A stretch of 64,000 nt of DNA from Mycolicibacterium nivoides (GCF_003855255.1 NZ_CP034072.1:2410430-2474429); one strand, 5' to 3'. Positions 8,540 through 16,644 are shown, counted from the first letter of the stretch. Notes: a model not told the origin generated them from the letters alone. Translations and numbers: made by a program.

Positions 8540-10111
8540 TCACCGGGCGATTGCAGCAATCTCCTGACGGATGACGAACTTCTGAACCTTGCCGCTGGCC
8601 GTGCGGGGAAACTCTTCGGCCTGATGTAGCTCTTCCGGCCATTTCTGCCTGGCCACCCCGCATGACTCGAAATGCGCCCGCACCTGATCGAGGGTGGGCA
8701 TCGTGCCGCCATCGCGCACCCGAAGAACCGCGGCCACCCTCTCGCCCAGCCGCGCGTCCGGTGCGGCCACCACGATCGCCTCGATCACATCGGGCAGGCC
8801 GAGCAGCACCTCCTCCACCTCCAGCGCGCTGATGTTCTCGCCGCCCCGGATGATGAGGTCGGTGGTCCGGTCGGTGATGGTCAGGTACCCGTCGTCATCG
8901 AGCACTCCGATGTCGCCCGTTCGATACCAGCCGTCGGAGTCGAAATGCTTTGCGGTGAGGGCATCGTCGGTATAGCCGAGGCACAGATCCGGTCCACGGC
9001 TGTAGATCTCTCCGTCCGGCCCGAGCCGGATCTCCACGCCCGGACGCACATTGCCGTCGGTGTACAGACGCTTGGCCTCGGGCGCGCCTGCACCGGATCC
9101 GGTGATCGACGGATGTTCGGTGCTGCCGTAGGAACGGAAGACGAACAGGCCCAGATCGGCCAGTCGCCGGGTGACGGCTGCTGGCACGGTCGAGCCGCCC
9201 AGACCGACAGTGGTGAACCGGGCCAGATGACGTTCGCTGAACTGCGGATGGTCCATCAGGCTGGTGACGAAATACGGTGGCCCGCCACCGATCGACAGTT
9301 CGTCACGCTCGATCAACTCCAGCACCTTGCCCGGATCCCAGACGTCGCACAGGTCGATCGGGGCACCCTCCAGCACCGGGATCAGGAACGCGCCGAGCAT
9401 GCCGATGAAGTGGCCGACGGGTGTGGCGGTGAGCTGACGACCCCGGTCCGGTGGGTAGTTCTCCAGCAACTGGCGGGTTTCGAAGCCCAGCGTCTGATGG
9501 CTGTGGACAACACCTTTGGGCTCGCGGGTGGTACCGGAGGTGAAGGCGATCAGGGCCGGCGCCGCCGGATCCGCGGTCAGGGTGCCGCTCATCGGCTCGT
9601 CGGCGAGGAGATCGGTGAACGAGCTGTGCCGAGGCTCCTCGCGCGGACCCTCGTCGGCACCGACCAGACCCACGATCGGGACATCGGCACACAGATCGGG
9701 CTCGAACTTCATCCGGCCGAATTGCTCGGTGGTGATGAACACCTTCGGCCTCGCCGTGGCCATGATGTGGCCGAGTTCCTTGCGTCCGTAGAAGTGCACG
9801 ATCGGCACCGTCACGGCTCCGAGGAATGCCGAGGCCCAGAACGCGGCCGCGGCCTCCATCCAGTTCGGCAGTTGCAGGGCCACGACGTCGCCGGGTCCGA
9901 CCCCGCGATCGCGAAGCCCGGCGGCCAGGCGCCGCGCGGTGCGCTCGACCTCGCCGAAGGTGCCCTGGTACGGACGGGTCGCGGAGTGCACGTAGAACCC
10001 GGCATCAGGGCTGGCGGCCAAACCGTCGGCCAACATCTGGCCCAGGGTTTCAGGCCGCCACCAGCCTTCTTCGACGTACCGTTTGGTCAGCTCAACGGGG
10101 ATGTCGCGCAC
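8540..10111 (-). CDS. Acyl-CoA synthetase / AMP-dependent ligase (second)
   Basis: 523 residues from GTG at 10111 (VRDIPVELTKRYVEEGWW). ANL features: P-loop FTSGTTREPKG (about 195-205), YGSTEHPSI adenylate motif (about 330), GWYRTGDIG hinge (about 410), DRTTDLIIRGGENIS and a C-terminal ASGKVQK lysine. The sequence differs widely from the synthetase at 5752, so the two probably activate different intermediates, for example cyclohexyl or side-chain acids. The open frame extends about 600 nt further upstream, but that part is antisense to the crotonase and is rejected. It shares a divergent promoter region and operator with the crotonase. Confidence 0.82.
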   Translation of the reverse strand: MRDIPVELTKRYVEEGWWRPETLGQMLADGLAASPDAGFYVHSATRPYQGTFGEVERTARRLAAGLRDRGVGPGDVVALQLPNWMEAAAAFWASAFLGAVTVPIVHFYGRKELGHIMATARPKVFITTEQFGRMKFEPDLCADVPIVGLVGADEGPREEPRHSSFTDLLADEPMSGTLTADPAAPALIAFTSGTTREPKGVVHSHQTLGFETRQLLENYPPDRGRQLTATPVGHFIGMLGAFLIPVLEGAPIDLCDVWDPGKVLELIERDELSIGGGPPYFVTSLMDHPQFSERHLARFTTVGLGGSTVPAAVTRRLADLGLFVFRSYGSTEHPSITGSGAGAPEAKRLYTDGNVRPGVEIRLGPDGEIYSRGPDLCLGYTDDALTAKHFDSDGWYRTGDIGVLDDDGYLTITDRTTDLIIRGGENISALEVEEVLLGLPDVIEAIVVAAPDARLGERVAAVLRVRDGGTMPTLDQVRAHFESCGVARQKWPEELHQAEEFPRTASGKVQKFVIRQEIAAIAR

Positions 10112-10123
10112 AACGGTGATGTT

Positions 10124-10142
10124 ATTCTCATCAAACGAGAAT
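10124..10142. promoter_or_regulatory. ATTCTC-N7-GAGAAT operator between FadD and crotonase
   Basis: ATTCTCatcaaacGAGAAT, a perfect 6+7+6 dyad in the 58-nt gap between the divergent starts at 10111 and 10170. It would block both promoters at once. It is followed by gccAATCCC, a degraded further half-site. Confidence 0.65.
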
Positions 10143-10169
10143 GCCAATCCCGGAACTGGAGAACGTTTG

Positions 10170-10886
10170 ATGGTCGACCTCGAAATCGACGGCGAACTGG
10201 CGGTCATCACGATCGACCGCCCGCAGGCGCGCAACGCCATCTCGCTGGACACCATGGATGCGCTGAACAAGGCCCTGGACGGCGCCGCCGGCGCGTCCGC
10301 CCTGGTGATCACCGGCGGCGGCGACCGCGCCTTCGTCTCCGGGGGCGACCTCAAGGAACTGGCAGCACTGCGCACCGAACTCGAGGCGTCCGAGATGGCT
10401 TGGCGGATGCGCACGATCTGCGACCGGATCGCGGGTTTCGACGGACCGGTCGTCGCAGCGCTCAACGGCCACGCCCTGGGCGGCGGGGCCGAGGTCGCCG
10501 TGGCGGCAGACATCCGCATCGCCGCCGATGACATCAAGATCGGGTTCAACCAGGTCGCCCTGGCGATCATGCCCGCGTGGGGCGGGGCCGAACGGCTGGC
10601 CACCCTGGTTGGCCGCAGCCGGGCGCTGCTACTGGCCGGAACCGGTCGCCTCCTCGGTGCACGCGAGGCCGAACAGGTCGGTCTGATCGACCAGGTCGTC
10701 CCCCGGGCCGAGTTCGCCGAGACCTGGCGGTCCACGGCGCAGCTTCTGGCCCGGCGTCAGGCCGGCGAGGTCAAGCGGGTGATCAATGGGGTTTCGACCA
10801 CCGAGGCGGTCGCGGCCTTCGCCCGGCTGTGGTGCTCCGACGAGCACTGGGCCGCCGCGGACAAGGTGATGAACAAGGGCAAATAA
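10170..10886 (+). CDS. Crotonase / enoyl-CoA hydratase-isomerase family protein
   Basis: 238 residues. The crotonase fold is clear: VITIDRPQARNAIS, an oxyanion strand GGGDRAFVSGGDLKEL, and the second oxyanion motif NGHALGGGAEVAVAADIRIA. The segment that normally reads GQPEI with the first catalytic Glu is here FNQVALAIMPAWGG, so Glu is replaced by Gln. The second hydratase Glu position also appears to be non-acidic (RALLLAG). A simple hydratase reaction is therefore doubtful, and an isomerase, lyase or C-C hydrolase role is possible. The ATG at 10170 is chosen for GGAG 7 nt upstream. It is divergent from the acyl-CoA synthetase. Confidence 0.8.
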   Translation: MVDLEIDGELAVITIDRPQARNAISLDTMDALNKALDGAAGASALVITGGGDRAFVSGGDLKELAALRTELEASEMAWRMRTICDRIAGFDGPVVAALNGHALGGGAEVAVAADIRIAADDIKIGFNQVALAIMPAWGGAERLATLVGRSRALLLAGTGRLLGAREAEQVGLIDQVVPRAEFAETWRSTAQLLARRQAGEVKRVINGVSTTEAVAAFARLWCSDEHWAAADKVMNKGK

Positions 10887-10911
10887 GCCCACCGGTGCCG
10901 CTGGGCTGTCG

Positions 10912-11439
10912 TCAGCCGCCGCCCAGCTCCCGGACCGGATCGCCGCCGTCCCAGCCGGCGGCCTGCGCGCGCACATACGCGGCCATACCGGCCGAGGCCT
11001 CGGTCAGCTCCATGATCTCGACGATCGAGGCACCCGCCGGCGGTTCGAAGTAGGCGAAACGCACTCCCTCCCGTTCCCCGCCCGACCACACCTGGGGCCA
11101 GCCCGCCTCGCCGAGCTTGGCCATCGCCGCATCGAAATCCTCCGCCCAGTAGGCAAGTTGGTGAAAGCCTCCCGCGCCGGAGCCGTCGAGGAACTCGGTG
11201 AAGATGCTGGGAGTGTCGTCGAGTTGCTGGATCAACTCGACCTGGAGGTCGCCGCTGTTGGACAGCGCCAGGGACAGTTTCACCTCGCAGGGCGCGCCGC
11301 GGTAGGTCACCCGCTGCGGCAGGTCGCGGATCACGAACCACGGGCCGACGCCCATCTTCAGCCAGCCCCCTATCGCCTCGTCCAGATCGGTGACCACGTA
11401 CCCGATCTGACGGACCTCCCCCGGTAGAACCTCGCTCAC
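10912..11439 (-). CDS. VOC/glyoxalase-fold protein
   Basis: 175 residues, one or two beta-alpha-beta-beta-beta modules of the vicinal oxygen chelate fold. GEVRQIGYVVTDLDEAIGGW starts the first module. GFHQLAYWAEDFDAAMAKL starts the second, with a candidate metal His in FHQLAYW and Glu in VEIMELTEA. Members act as dioxygenases, epimerases, isomerases or ketosteroid-like lyases, and the specific reaction cannot be read from sequence. It converges on the crotonase and is divergent from the thiolase, sharing the operator at 11496-11514. Confidence 0.75.
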   Translation of the reverse strand: MSEVLPGEVRQIGYVVTDLDEAIGGWLKMGVGPWFVIRDLPQRVTYRGAPCEVKLSLALSNSGDLQVELIQQLDDTPSIFTEFLDGSGAGGFHQLAYWAEDFDAAMAKLGEAGWPQVWSGGEREGVRFAYFEPPAGASIVEIMELTEASAGMAAYVRAQAAGWDGGDPVRELGGG

Positions 11440-11495
11440 GCCGCCTCCATCTGTCCATACCGTCTCAACTGCCCCAGCGAGCGTACCGAGAGCCG

Positions 11496-11514
11496 GTTCT
11501 CACTAGACGAGAAT
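11496..11514. promoter_or_regulatory. GTTCTC-N7-GAGAAT operator between VOC and thiolase genes
   Basis: GTTCTCactagacGAGAAT, with 5 of 6 arm pairs matching. It lies 57 nt before the VOC start and 73 nt before the thiolase start. The spacer resembles that at 10124 (A-y-y-A-r-A-C). It is followed by tgcATTTCC, a degraded third half-site. Confidence 0.6.
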
Positions 11515-11586
11515 TGCATTTCCAGTTATCGTCAGCGACGTGTCAACTCAGAAGGCTCTGGCGCCCGTCTAGAGAGGCCGCGCAAC

Positions 11587-12741
11587 ATGAGCAACTCCGC
11601 GAATGATGTAGCCATCATCGGCGTCGGCCTGCACCCGTTCGGCCGATTCGACAAAACCGCGATGCAAATGGGCGCCGAGGCAATCCAATTCGCGCTCGAG
11701 GATGCGGGCCTGGAGTGGAAGGACATCCAGTTCGGGTTCGGCGGCAGCTATGAGGTGTCGAATCCCGACGCGGTCACCAGGCTGGTCGGGCTGACCGGCA
11801 TCACGTTCACCAACGTGTTCAACGCATGCGCCACCGCGGCCAGCGCGATCCAGCAGACCGCCGACACGATCCGGCTGGGCAAGTACGACATCGGCATCGC
11901 GATCGGCCTGGACAAGCACCCGCGCGGTGCGTTCACCGACGACCCGGCCAAACTCGCTCTGCCGCAGTGGTATGCCGAGAACGGCCAGTTCGTCACCACC
12001 AAGTTCTTCGGGATGAAGGCCAACCATTACATCCACAAACACAACATCTCCGAGGAGACGCTGGCGCGGGTGGCCAACAAGAACTTCCGCAACGGTGAGA
12101 AGAATCCGAATGCGTTCCGGCGCAAGGAGATCTCGGTCGAGGAGATCATGGCCTCCCCGGTGCTGAACTACCCGCTGCGGCAGTACATGTTCTGCGCACC
12201 CGACGAGGGCGCGGCCGCGGTGATCATGTGCCGGGCGGACATCGCACACAAATACACCGACAAACCGGTGTACGTACGGGCCAGCGAGATCCGGACCCGG
12301 ACGTTCGGCGCTTACGAGGTGCACGGCACCTCGGCGCCGCTCGATGAGGATCCCTCACCGACGGTCTACGCAGCCAAGGCCGCCTATGAGGCCGCGGGCA
12401 TCGGCCCCGAGGACGTGGACATCGCCCAGTTGCAGGACACCGATGCCGGCGCCGAGGTGATCCACATGGCCGAGACCGGGTTGTGTGCCGATGGCGAGCA
12501 GGAGAAGCTGCTGGCCGACGGCGCCACGGAGATCGGCGGGTCGATCCCGGTCAACACCGACGGCGGTCTGATCGCCAACGGCGAGCCCATCGGGGCATCG
12601 GGCCTTCGTCAGATGCACGAGCTGGTCAGACAGCTGCGCGGCGAGGCAGGCGAGCGCCAGGTGCCGGGCAATCCCCGAGTCGGCCTGGCTCAGGTCTACG
12701 GCGCGCCAGGCACAGCCTCGGCAACGATCCTCTCGCTCTAG
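11587..12741 (+). CDS. Thiolase-like lipid-transfer protein (SCP-x/Ltp type)
   Basis: 384 residues with a thiolase fold. The nucleophilic Cys81 lies in FNACATAASAIQQ, in the usual position. The C-terminal half has NTDGGLIANGEPIGASGLRQ where classical thiolases carry GHPxGASG, so the catalytic His is replaced by Glu. This variant is known among actinobacterial Ltp-like proteins and may mean a retro-Claisen or aldol reaction with altered acid-base chemistry. It lacks an SCP2 or DUF35 domain. ATG at 11587 is preceded by AGAGAGGCCGC-type purines. It is probably monocistronic and ends at a hairpin before the convergent TetR gene. Confidence 0.8.
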   Translation: MSNSANDVAIIGVGLHPFGRFDKTAMQMGAEAIQFALEDAGLEWKDIQFGFGGSYEVSNPDAVTRLVGLTGITFTNVFNACATAASAIQQTADTIRLGKYDIGIAIGLDKHPRGAFTDDPAKLALPQWYAENGQFVTTKFFGMKANHYIHKHNISEETLARVANKNFRNGEKNPNAFRRKEISVEEIMASPVLNYPLRQYMFCAPDEGAAAVIMCRADIAHKYTDKPVYVRASEIRTRTFGAYEVHGTSAPLDEDPSPTVYAAKAAYEAAGIGPEDVDIAQLQDTDAGAEVIHMAETGLCADGEQEKLLADGATEIGGSIPVNTDGGLIANGEPIGASGLRQMHELVRQLRGEAGERQVPGNPRVGLAQVYGAPGTASATILSL

Positions 12742-12759
12742 TCCCGTTGGCGGCCAGAG

Positions 12760-12799
12760 GTGAATGTCCCCCGCAACCATCGGTTCGGGGGACGTTCAC
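12760..12799. terminator. Bidirectional hairpin between thiolase and TetR genes
   Basis: GTGAATGTCCCCCG pairs with CGGGGGACGTTCAC (14 bp, one G-U wobble) over a 12-nt loop. It lies between convergent stops at 12741 and 12820. There is no long T-tract, as is common for mycobacterial terminators. Confidence 0.65.
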
Positions 12800-12819
12800 G
12801 CCTCACACAGGGACAGGCT

Positions 12820-13425
12820 TCAGGCCGGCAGTTCCAGCGGCTGCGGTTCACCTTCCAGACGTCGCAGCCAGTCCTCGCAGAACTTCAGCACCTCGGCGTG
12901 ACCTGCCGTCATTCCGAGCGCCTGCTCCATGACCATCACCCGCGACACACTGGCCGCGATGAATGTCCACACGATCGGCGGCACCTCGGACGCTTCGACG
13001 CCGTACCGCTGCAATGCGCCGTCGATCGCCTTGGTTTCCGCCTCGCGGAACATTTCCGCGTAGCGGCCGATCTCGGCCCGCAGCGCCGGTCGGTGGTTGG
13101 CAAGCCCCGTCATCTCCATCGTCAAGCGCGTAGCGCTCGGGTCGGTGCCGAACCGCCACAGCGCCCACAGCGGCTGCGGCGAGTTCAGAGCCTCGGCCTG
13201 CGCAGCCAGCCCCTCCTCGGCCCGCCGCACGAACACCGCCAGGAACAGGTCGTCCATGGTGCGGAAGTAGTAGTGCACCAGCTGGGGCTTGAGACCGGCC
13301 CGCTCGGCCACCCGGCGAGACGTGACCGCGACGTACCCCTCCTCGATCATCAGCGCCTCGGCAGCGTCGAGCAGCACGATCCGGTTCTTCGCGTCGGGCG
13401 CCCCGATCCTTCGCGCCGATGCCAT
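12820..13425 (-). CDS. TetR-family transcriptional regulator
   Basis: 201 residues. N-terminal HTH at residues about 15-60: KNRIVLLDAAEALMIEEG, TSRRVAERAGLKPQLVHYYF, which is canonical TetR helix 2-3 (LxxYYF). The C-terminal ligand-binding helices are of ordinary length. It is divergent from the P450 at 13617, and the 191-nt gap contains a tandem dyad at 13517-13536 that differs from the GAGAAT sites. The simplest reading is a local repressor of the P450 and itself, with the P450 substrate or product as ligand. Confidence 0.85.
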   Translation of the reverse strand: MASARRIGAPDAKNRIVLLDAAEALMIEEGYVAVTSRRVAERAGLKPQLVHYYFRTMDDLFLAVFVRRAEEGLAAQAEALNSPQPLWALWRFGTDPSATRLTMEMTGLANHRPALRAEIGRYAEMFREAETKAIDGALQRYGVEASEVPPIVWTFIAASVSRVMVMEQALGMTAGHAEVLKFCEDWLRRLEGEPQPLELPA

Positions 13426-13516
13426 ACCCGATCCTCCTCACGACTTGCCCCCGACAACGTCTGGCTGATCGTAACTTCAGCACAGCCACGCGATCTTGAC
13501 CCCGACTCTACCGCCA

Positions 13517-13536
13517 TGCTAAGCAGGTGCTCAGCA
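13517..13536. promoter_or_regulatory. Tandem TGCTnAGCA operator upstream of P450
   Basis: TGCTAAGCA-gg-TGCTCAGCA: two 9-bp palindromes two bases apart, which together form an 18-bp inverted repeat. GATAAT at 13543-13548 is a possible -10 just downstream in the P450 direction. The site lies between the TetR gene and the P450 and is the probable TetR operator. Confidence 0.6.
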
Positions 13537-13616
13537 ATTTTCGATAATTCTTCGCGCGGTGCAGCCCGTCGCGAAACCACCGCAGCGCATATCGATTTCG
13601 GGAGGCAGCGCACATC

Positions 13617-14909
13617 ATGAGCGATTCCGGCACGACCAACTACGACACAGTCGACTACTTCACCGACCAATCGCTGGTTCCCGACCCGCACCCGTACTTC
13701 GATCACCTGCGCAGCAAGTGTCCGGTCGTGAAGGAACCGAACTACGGCGTCCTGGCGATCACCGGGTTCGAAGAAGCCACCACTGTCCTCAAGGACACCG
13801 AGCTGTTCTCGTCGTGCATCGCCGTGGCCGGCCCGTTCCCGCCGCTGCCGTTCACCCCCGAAGGTTCGGACATCACCGAGCAGATTGCGGAGCACCGGCC
13901 CCAGATGCCGATGTTCGAGCACATGGTGACGATGGACCCTCCTGACCACACCAACGCCCGTTCCCTGCTCAATCGGCTGCTGACACCGCGCCGGTTGAAG
14001 GAGAACGAAGACTTCATGTGGCGGCTGGCAGATCAGTGCCTCGACGATTTCATCGCCGACGGCAAGTGTGAGTTCCTCAGCGCCTACGCGAAGCCCTTCT
14101 CGCTCCTGGTGATCGCCGACATGCTGGGCGTACCGGAAGAAGACCACGAGGAGTTCCGGACGGTGCTGGGCGCGCCCCGGCCGGGTGCTCAGGTCGGCTC
14201 CCTCGACGGCGACCTCGTTTCCAGCAATCCGTTGGAATGGCTCGACGAGAAGTTCATCAGCTACCTGGAGGACCGCCGGAAAGAACCCCGCGACGATGTG
14301 CTGACGGCGCTCGCCACGGCGAACTACCCGGACGGTTCCGTACCGCCCGTCATCGAGGTGGTTCGATCCGCGACCTTCCTCTTCGCCGCCGGCCAGGAGA
14401 CCACCACCAAGCTGCTCTCCGCGTCGCTGCGGGTGCTCGGCGACCGTCCGGACATTCAGCAGGCCCTGCGCGACGACCGCAGCCGCATCCCGACCTTCGT
14501 CGAGGAAGCCCTGCGGATGGACGCACCGGTCAAGAGCCAGTTCCGGTTGGCCAAGAAGGACACCAAGCTCGGTGATGTCGACGTGCCTGCCGGCACCACG
14601 CTCATGGTGTGCCCCGGCGCGGTGAACCGCGACCCGGTCCGCTTCGAAGATCCGCACACCTTCAGCCTGGATCGCAAGAACGTCCGCGAGCACATCGCAT
14701 TCGGCCGCGGTGTGCACAGCTGCCCGGGCGGCCCACTGGCCCGCGTCGAGGGCCGGGTGTCGCTGGAGCGGATCCTGGACCGGATGGCTGAGATCGGCAT
14801 CGACGAGGAGTTCCACGGGCCCGCCGACGATCGTCGCTACAACTACGAGCCGACGTTCATCCTGCGCGGCCTGACCGATCTGCACATCACGTTCAAGCCG
14901 GTGCGCTGA
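13617..14909 (+). CDS. Cytochrome P450
   Basis: 430 residues, soluble bacterial class I P450. I-helix oxygen-binding motif FAAGQETTT (about 259-267), K-helix EEALRMD (ExxR), heme loop FGRGVHSCPGGPLAR with axial Cys369. It is closely related in sequence to the P450 at 36070: both share DYFTD/DFFTDxSLVPDP and RRLKENEDFMWRLADQ-type stretches, so the two are paralogues inside one island. It probably hydroxylates the imported hydrophobic substrate using a ferredoxin such as those at 32068 or 60125. ATG at 13617 has GGGAGG upstream. Confidence 0.9.
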   Translation: MSDSGTTNYDTVDYFTDQSLVPDPHPYFDHLRSKCPVVKEPNYGVLAITGFEEATTVLKDTELFSSCIAVAGPFPPLPFTPEGSDITEQIAEHRPQMPMFEHMVTMDPPDHTNARSLLNRLLTPRRLKENEDFMWRLADQCLDDFIADGKCEFLSAYAKPFSLLVIADMLGVPEEDHEEFRTVLGAPRPGAQVGSLDGDLVSSNPLEWLDEKFISYLEDRRKEPRDDVLTALATANYPDGSVPPVIEVVRSATFLFAAGQETTTKLLSASLRVLGDRPDIQQALRDDRSRIPTFVEEALRMDAPVKSQFRLAKKDTKLGDVDVPAGTTLMVCPGAVNRDPVRFEDPHTFSLDRKNVREHIAFGRGVHSCPGGPLARVEGRVSLERILDRMAEIGIDEEFHGPADDRRYNYEPTFILRGLTDLHITFKPVR

Positions 14910-14960
14910 CGCGATCGCCAGACAGACGAATCCGCGTATCTCGTCTCCGCCGTATTTGCT

Positions 14961-14988
14961 ATTCTCCGATTGCGAGAATCACAATCTC
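14961..14988. promoter_or_regulatory. Composite GAGAAT operator (N7 and N3 forms combined)
   Basis: ATTCTCcgattgcGAGAAT (14961-14979) is a perfect N7 dyad, and the same right arm continues as GAGAAT-cac-AATCTC (to 14988), an N3 dyad with one mismatch. It shows that the two spacings seen elsewhere are parts of one larger site. It lies about 90-120 nt upstream of the secreted-protein operon at 15080. Confidence 0.65.
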
Positions 14989-15079
14989 ACTGGCGAAGAC
15001 GAGATTCCGGTTTCGGCACGGTGAAGCCTGATCTCGTTCTATAGTCAGCCGACCAGTGCCGATCCGTGGAGGTGTGCCT

Positions 15080-15553
15080 GTGAAGTCCAGCTTGATCCGT
15101 GTGGCGATGAGCGCCGCGCTCGGGTTGGGGACAGCAATCGCAATGGCACCACCGTCGCAGGCCATGTTTTTCGGCAACTACAGCCTCAACATGCCGGACC
15201 GCAGGGACTTCCACACGTGGTTGTGGTCGGCGATCACGCCGTGCCGCGAACCCGGATCCGACTTCAGGCAGAAGGACTGCGTCACCATCATGACCATCCC
15301 GCAGCCGGTCGCCAAGGCGGTCTCCAACCGTGGTGACGCGAGGCTGGTCGACGGTCGCTACACCTTGACGATCGATGAGTTCTACGGCCTGCGGTGCGGG
15401 GACATCTACTACGGGCCGACCATCCCGACCCACGACGTCTACACGTGGGACGCGAACACACTCACAGGCGAGATGGTCTCCACCTTCGATGCCGGCTGCG
15501 ACGGCGCTCCCGGCGGCTCCTTCACCTACCCGTTCAGCCTGACGAGGATGTGA
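15080..15553 (+). CDS. Small secreted protein, Cys-containing
   Basis: 157 residues from GTG at 15080 (GGAGG 7 nt upstream). Sec signal peptide: KSSLIR, a hydrophobic core AMSAALGLGTAIAMAPPSQA and cleavage after about residue 31. The mature part has four Cys (ITPCREPG, QKDCVTI, LRCGDIYY, AGCDGAPG), suggesting two disulfides, and ends SFTYPFSLTRM. Its pattern of Trp, Cys and a DANTLTGEMVSTF strand resembles the secreted protein at 16684, so they are likely one family. No enzyme motif. It is followed 3 nt later by the MmpS-like gene. Confidence 0.72.
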   Translation: MKSSLIRVAMSAALGLGTAIAMAPPSQAMFFGNYSLNMPDRRDFHTWLWSAITPCREPGSDFRQKDCVTIMTIPQPVAKAVSNRGDARLVDGRYTLTIDEFYGLRCGDIYYGPTIPTHDVYTWDANTLTGEMVSTFDAGCDGAPGGSFTYPFSLTRM

Positions 15554-15556
15554 TCG

Positions 15557-16003
15557 ATGCGCTACCCGACGAGCCGAGCCCTGACCATCGCGACGGCCGC
15601 CACCCTGGCGGCCGTCGCAATCGCCACGGCCGCACCGGCATTCGCCGATGATCCGGAACCGGTCGGTCCGCCCCTGCACCACGTGCAGTACACCGTGACC
15701 GCTGATGCGCCGTACTGGGCGCACATCTACTACCGCGACACCGATCCCGTGCAGTTCTCGGACTACAGCCACAATCCGTACGAATTCAGCCCGCGGGCCG
15801 ACGTGGACATCGCGCCGGACAAGCCATGGGTATTCGATGCCATGCTCGCCGATCCCGATCTGTGGGCCATGGTCCTCGTGCAGAGCGGTGAGTCGCCCAA
15901 CTTTCCGACCCCCGGGTTCAACTGCAAGCTGGCAGTCGACGGTGTGGTGGTGAAGACCAGCAGCGGCCCCAAGGGCGCACTGTGCTCGATCCGGAACTGG
16001 TAG
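15557..16003 (+). CDS. MmpS-like secreted protein
   Basis: 148 residues. Signal peptide MRYPTSRALTIATAATLAAV... ending APAFA (about residue 30). The mature domain runs VQYTVTADAPYWAHIYYRD, WVFDAMLADPDLWAMVLVQS, CKLAVDGVVVKTSSGPKGALCSI. This is the strand order of MmpS accessory proteins (VxYxVxG..., ...CxIxVDGxxxxxxxxxG...CxV), including the Cys pair. MmpS proteins are periplasmic partners of MmpL lipid exporters, but no MmpL is nearby and this one has a cleavable signal rather than an anchor. It is in an operon with 15080 and ends at a strong hairpin. Confidence 0.65.
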   Translation: MRYPTSRALTIATAATLAAVAIATAAPAFADDPEPVGPPLHHVQYTVTADAPYWAHIYYRDTDPVQFSDYSHNPYEFSPRADVDIAPDKPWVFDAMLADPDLWAMVLVQSGESPNFPTPGFNCKLAVDGVVVKTSSGPKGALCSIRNW

Positions 16004-16028
16004 GCCTCGGTTCCACAACCTAAACGTC

Positions 16029-16073
16029 AAAATGCCTGAGGGTGACGCGATTCGCGTCGCCCTCAGGCATTTT
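16029..16073. terminator. Strong bidirectional hairpin terminator
   Basis: A 21-bp stem with a 3-nt loop (AAAATGCCTGAGGG... / ...CCCTCAGGCATTTT) and only one wobble pair. It has A-tract and T-tract ends, so it works as an intrinsic terminator both ways. It separates the convergent genes ending at 16003 and 16099. Confidence 0.85.
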
Positions 16074-16098
16074 CAAACATTTGACTCAGGCGGTCGGA

Positions 16099-16485
16099 TC
16101 AGGCGTCGCCGCGGAGCCAGCGCTGCTCGCCGTTCATCGGAACACAGCTCAGGAACAACCCGTCCGGGGCCTGGGCCACCGAATCCAGCTCATTGATGCA
16201 CAGGCTGTTCTCGTCGCGGATCCCCACCATGGGTGGCGACCGGAACCACCGCGGCTCATAACGCCGCGGCGAGCCGCAGAACACCAGGCGTCCCCATCCG
16301 TTGCGCGCGTCGACCCCGAACACGTAGTAGGAGGTGTTGTCGCACGGAGCGCCGAGTACCGCGTTCGGGTTGATACCCGGCGTGCAGAAAGCGTCATTAC
16401 ATGTCTGCGGTCCCGCGTTTGCCTGCGGAGCAGCCAGCATCCCGGCGACAATCATTGAAGCGGTCGCCATCACCGTCACACGCAC
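16099..16485 (-). CDS. Small secreted Cys-rich protein
   Basis: 128 residues. Signal peptide MRVTVMATASMIVAGMLAAP ending QANA (about residue 24). The mature region starts GPQTCNDAFCTPG and contains about six Cys (DNTSYY, LVFCGSPRRY, SLCINELDS, FLSCVPMNGE), suggesting a disulfide-stabilised exported protein. The family is unknown to me. Start is GTG at 16485. It is divergent from the secreted protein at 16684, and each has its own GAGAAT-type dyad. Confidence 0.65.
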   Translation of the reverse strand: MRVTVMATASMIVAGMLAAPQANAGPQTCNDAFCTPGINPNAVLGAPCDNTSYYVFGVDARNGWGRLVFCGSPRRYEPRWFRSPPMVGIRDENSLCINELDSVAQAPDGLFLSCVPMNGEQRWLRGDA

Positions 16486-16514
16486 GTTGCTACTTTCGCA
16501 TAGCTGGAAATTAA

Positions 16515-16533
16515 ACTCTCAGTTTTGGAGAAT
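16515..16533. promoter_or_regulatory. ACTCTC-N7-GAGAAT operator
   Basis: ACTCTCagttttgGAGAAT, one arm mismatch. It lies 30 nt upstream of the leftward secreted-protein gene at 16485 and is one of two dyads in this divergent gap. Confidence 0.55.
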
Positions 16534-16625
16534 ATTACTACGAACGACGCGCCGCTGGTCCCCAGGCCGGCAACATGATGGGATGGCCTCGCCGAATCGA
16601 TCGTGGACCAGACATTGATAGTGAT

Positions 16626-16644
16626 ATTCTCCGAAACTGAGAAC
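16626..16644. promoter_or_regulatory. ATTCTC-N7-GAGAAC operator
   Basis: ATTCTCcgaaactGAGAAC, one arm mismatch. It lies 40 nt upstream of the rightward secreted-protein start at 16684 and pairs with the site at 16515 in the same gap. Confidence 0.58.

Noticed and set aside
8672..10531. A 619-codon rightward open frame opposite the acyl-CoA synthetase
   Set aside because: The sequence is Arg/Gly/His-rich with no recognisable fold. The synthetase on the minus strand accounts for the region.
13350..14885. A 511-codon leftward open frame opposite the P450
   Set aside because: It is an antisense shadow created by high GC3 in the P450 gene. It has no domain, and the P450 on the other strand has complete motifs.
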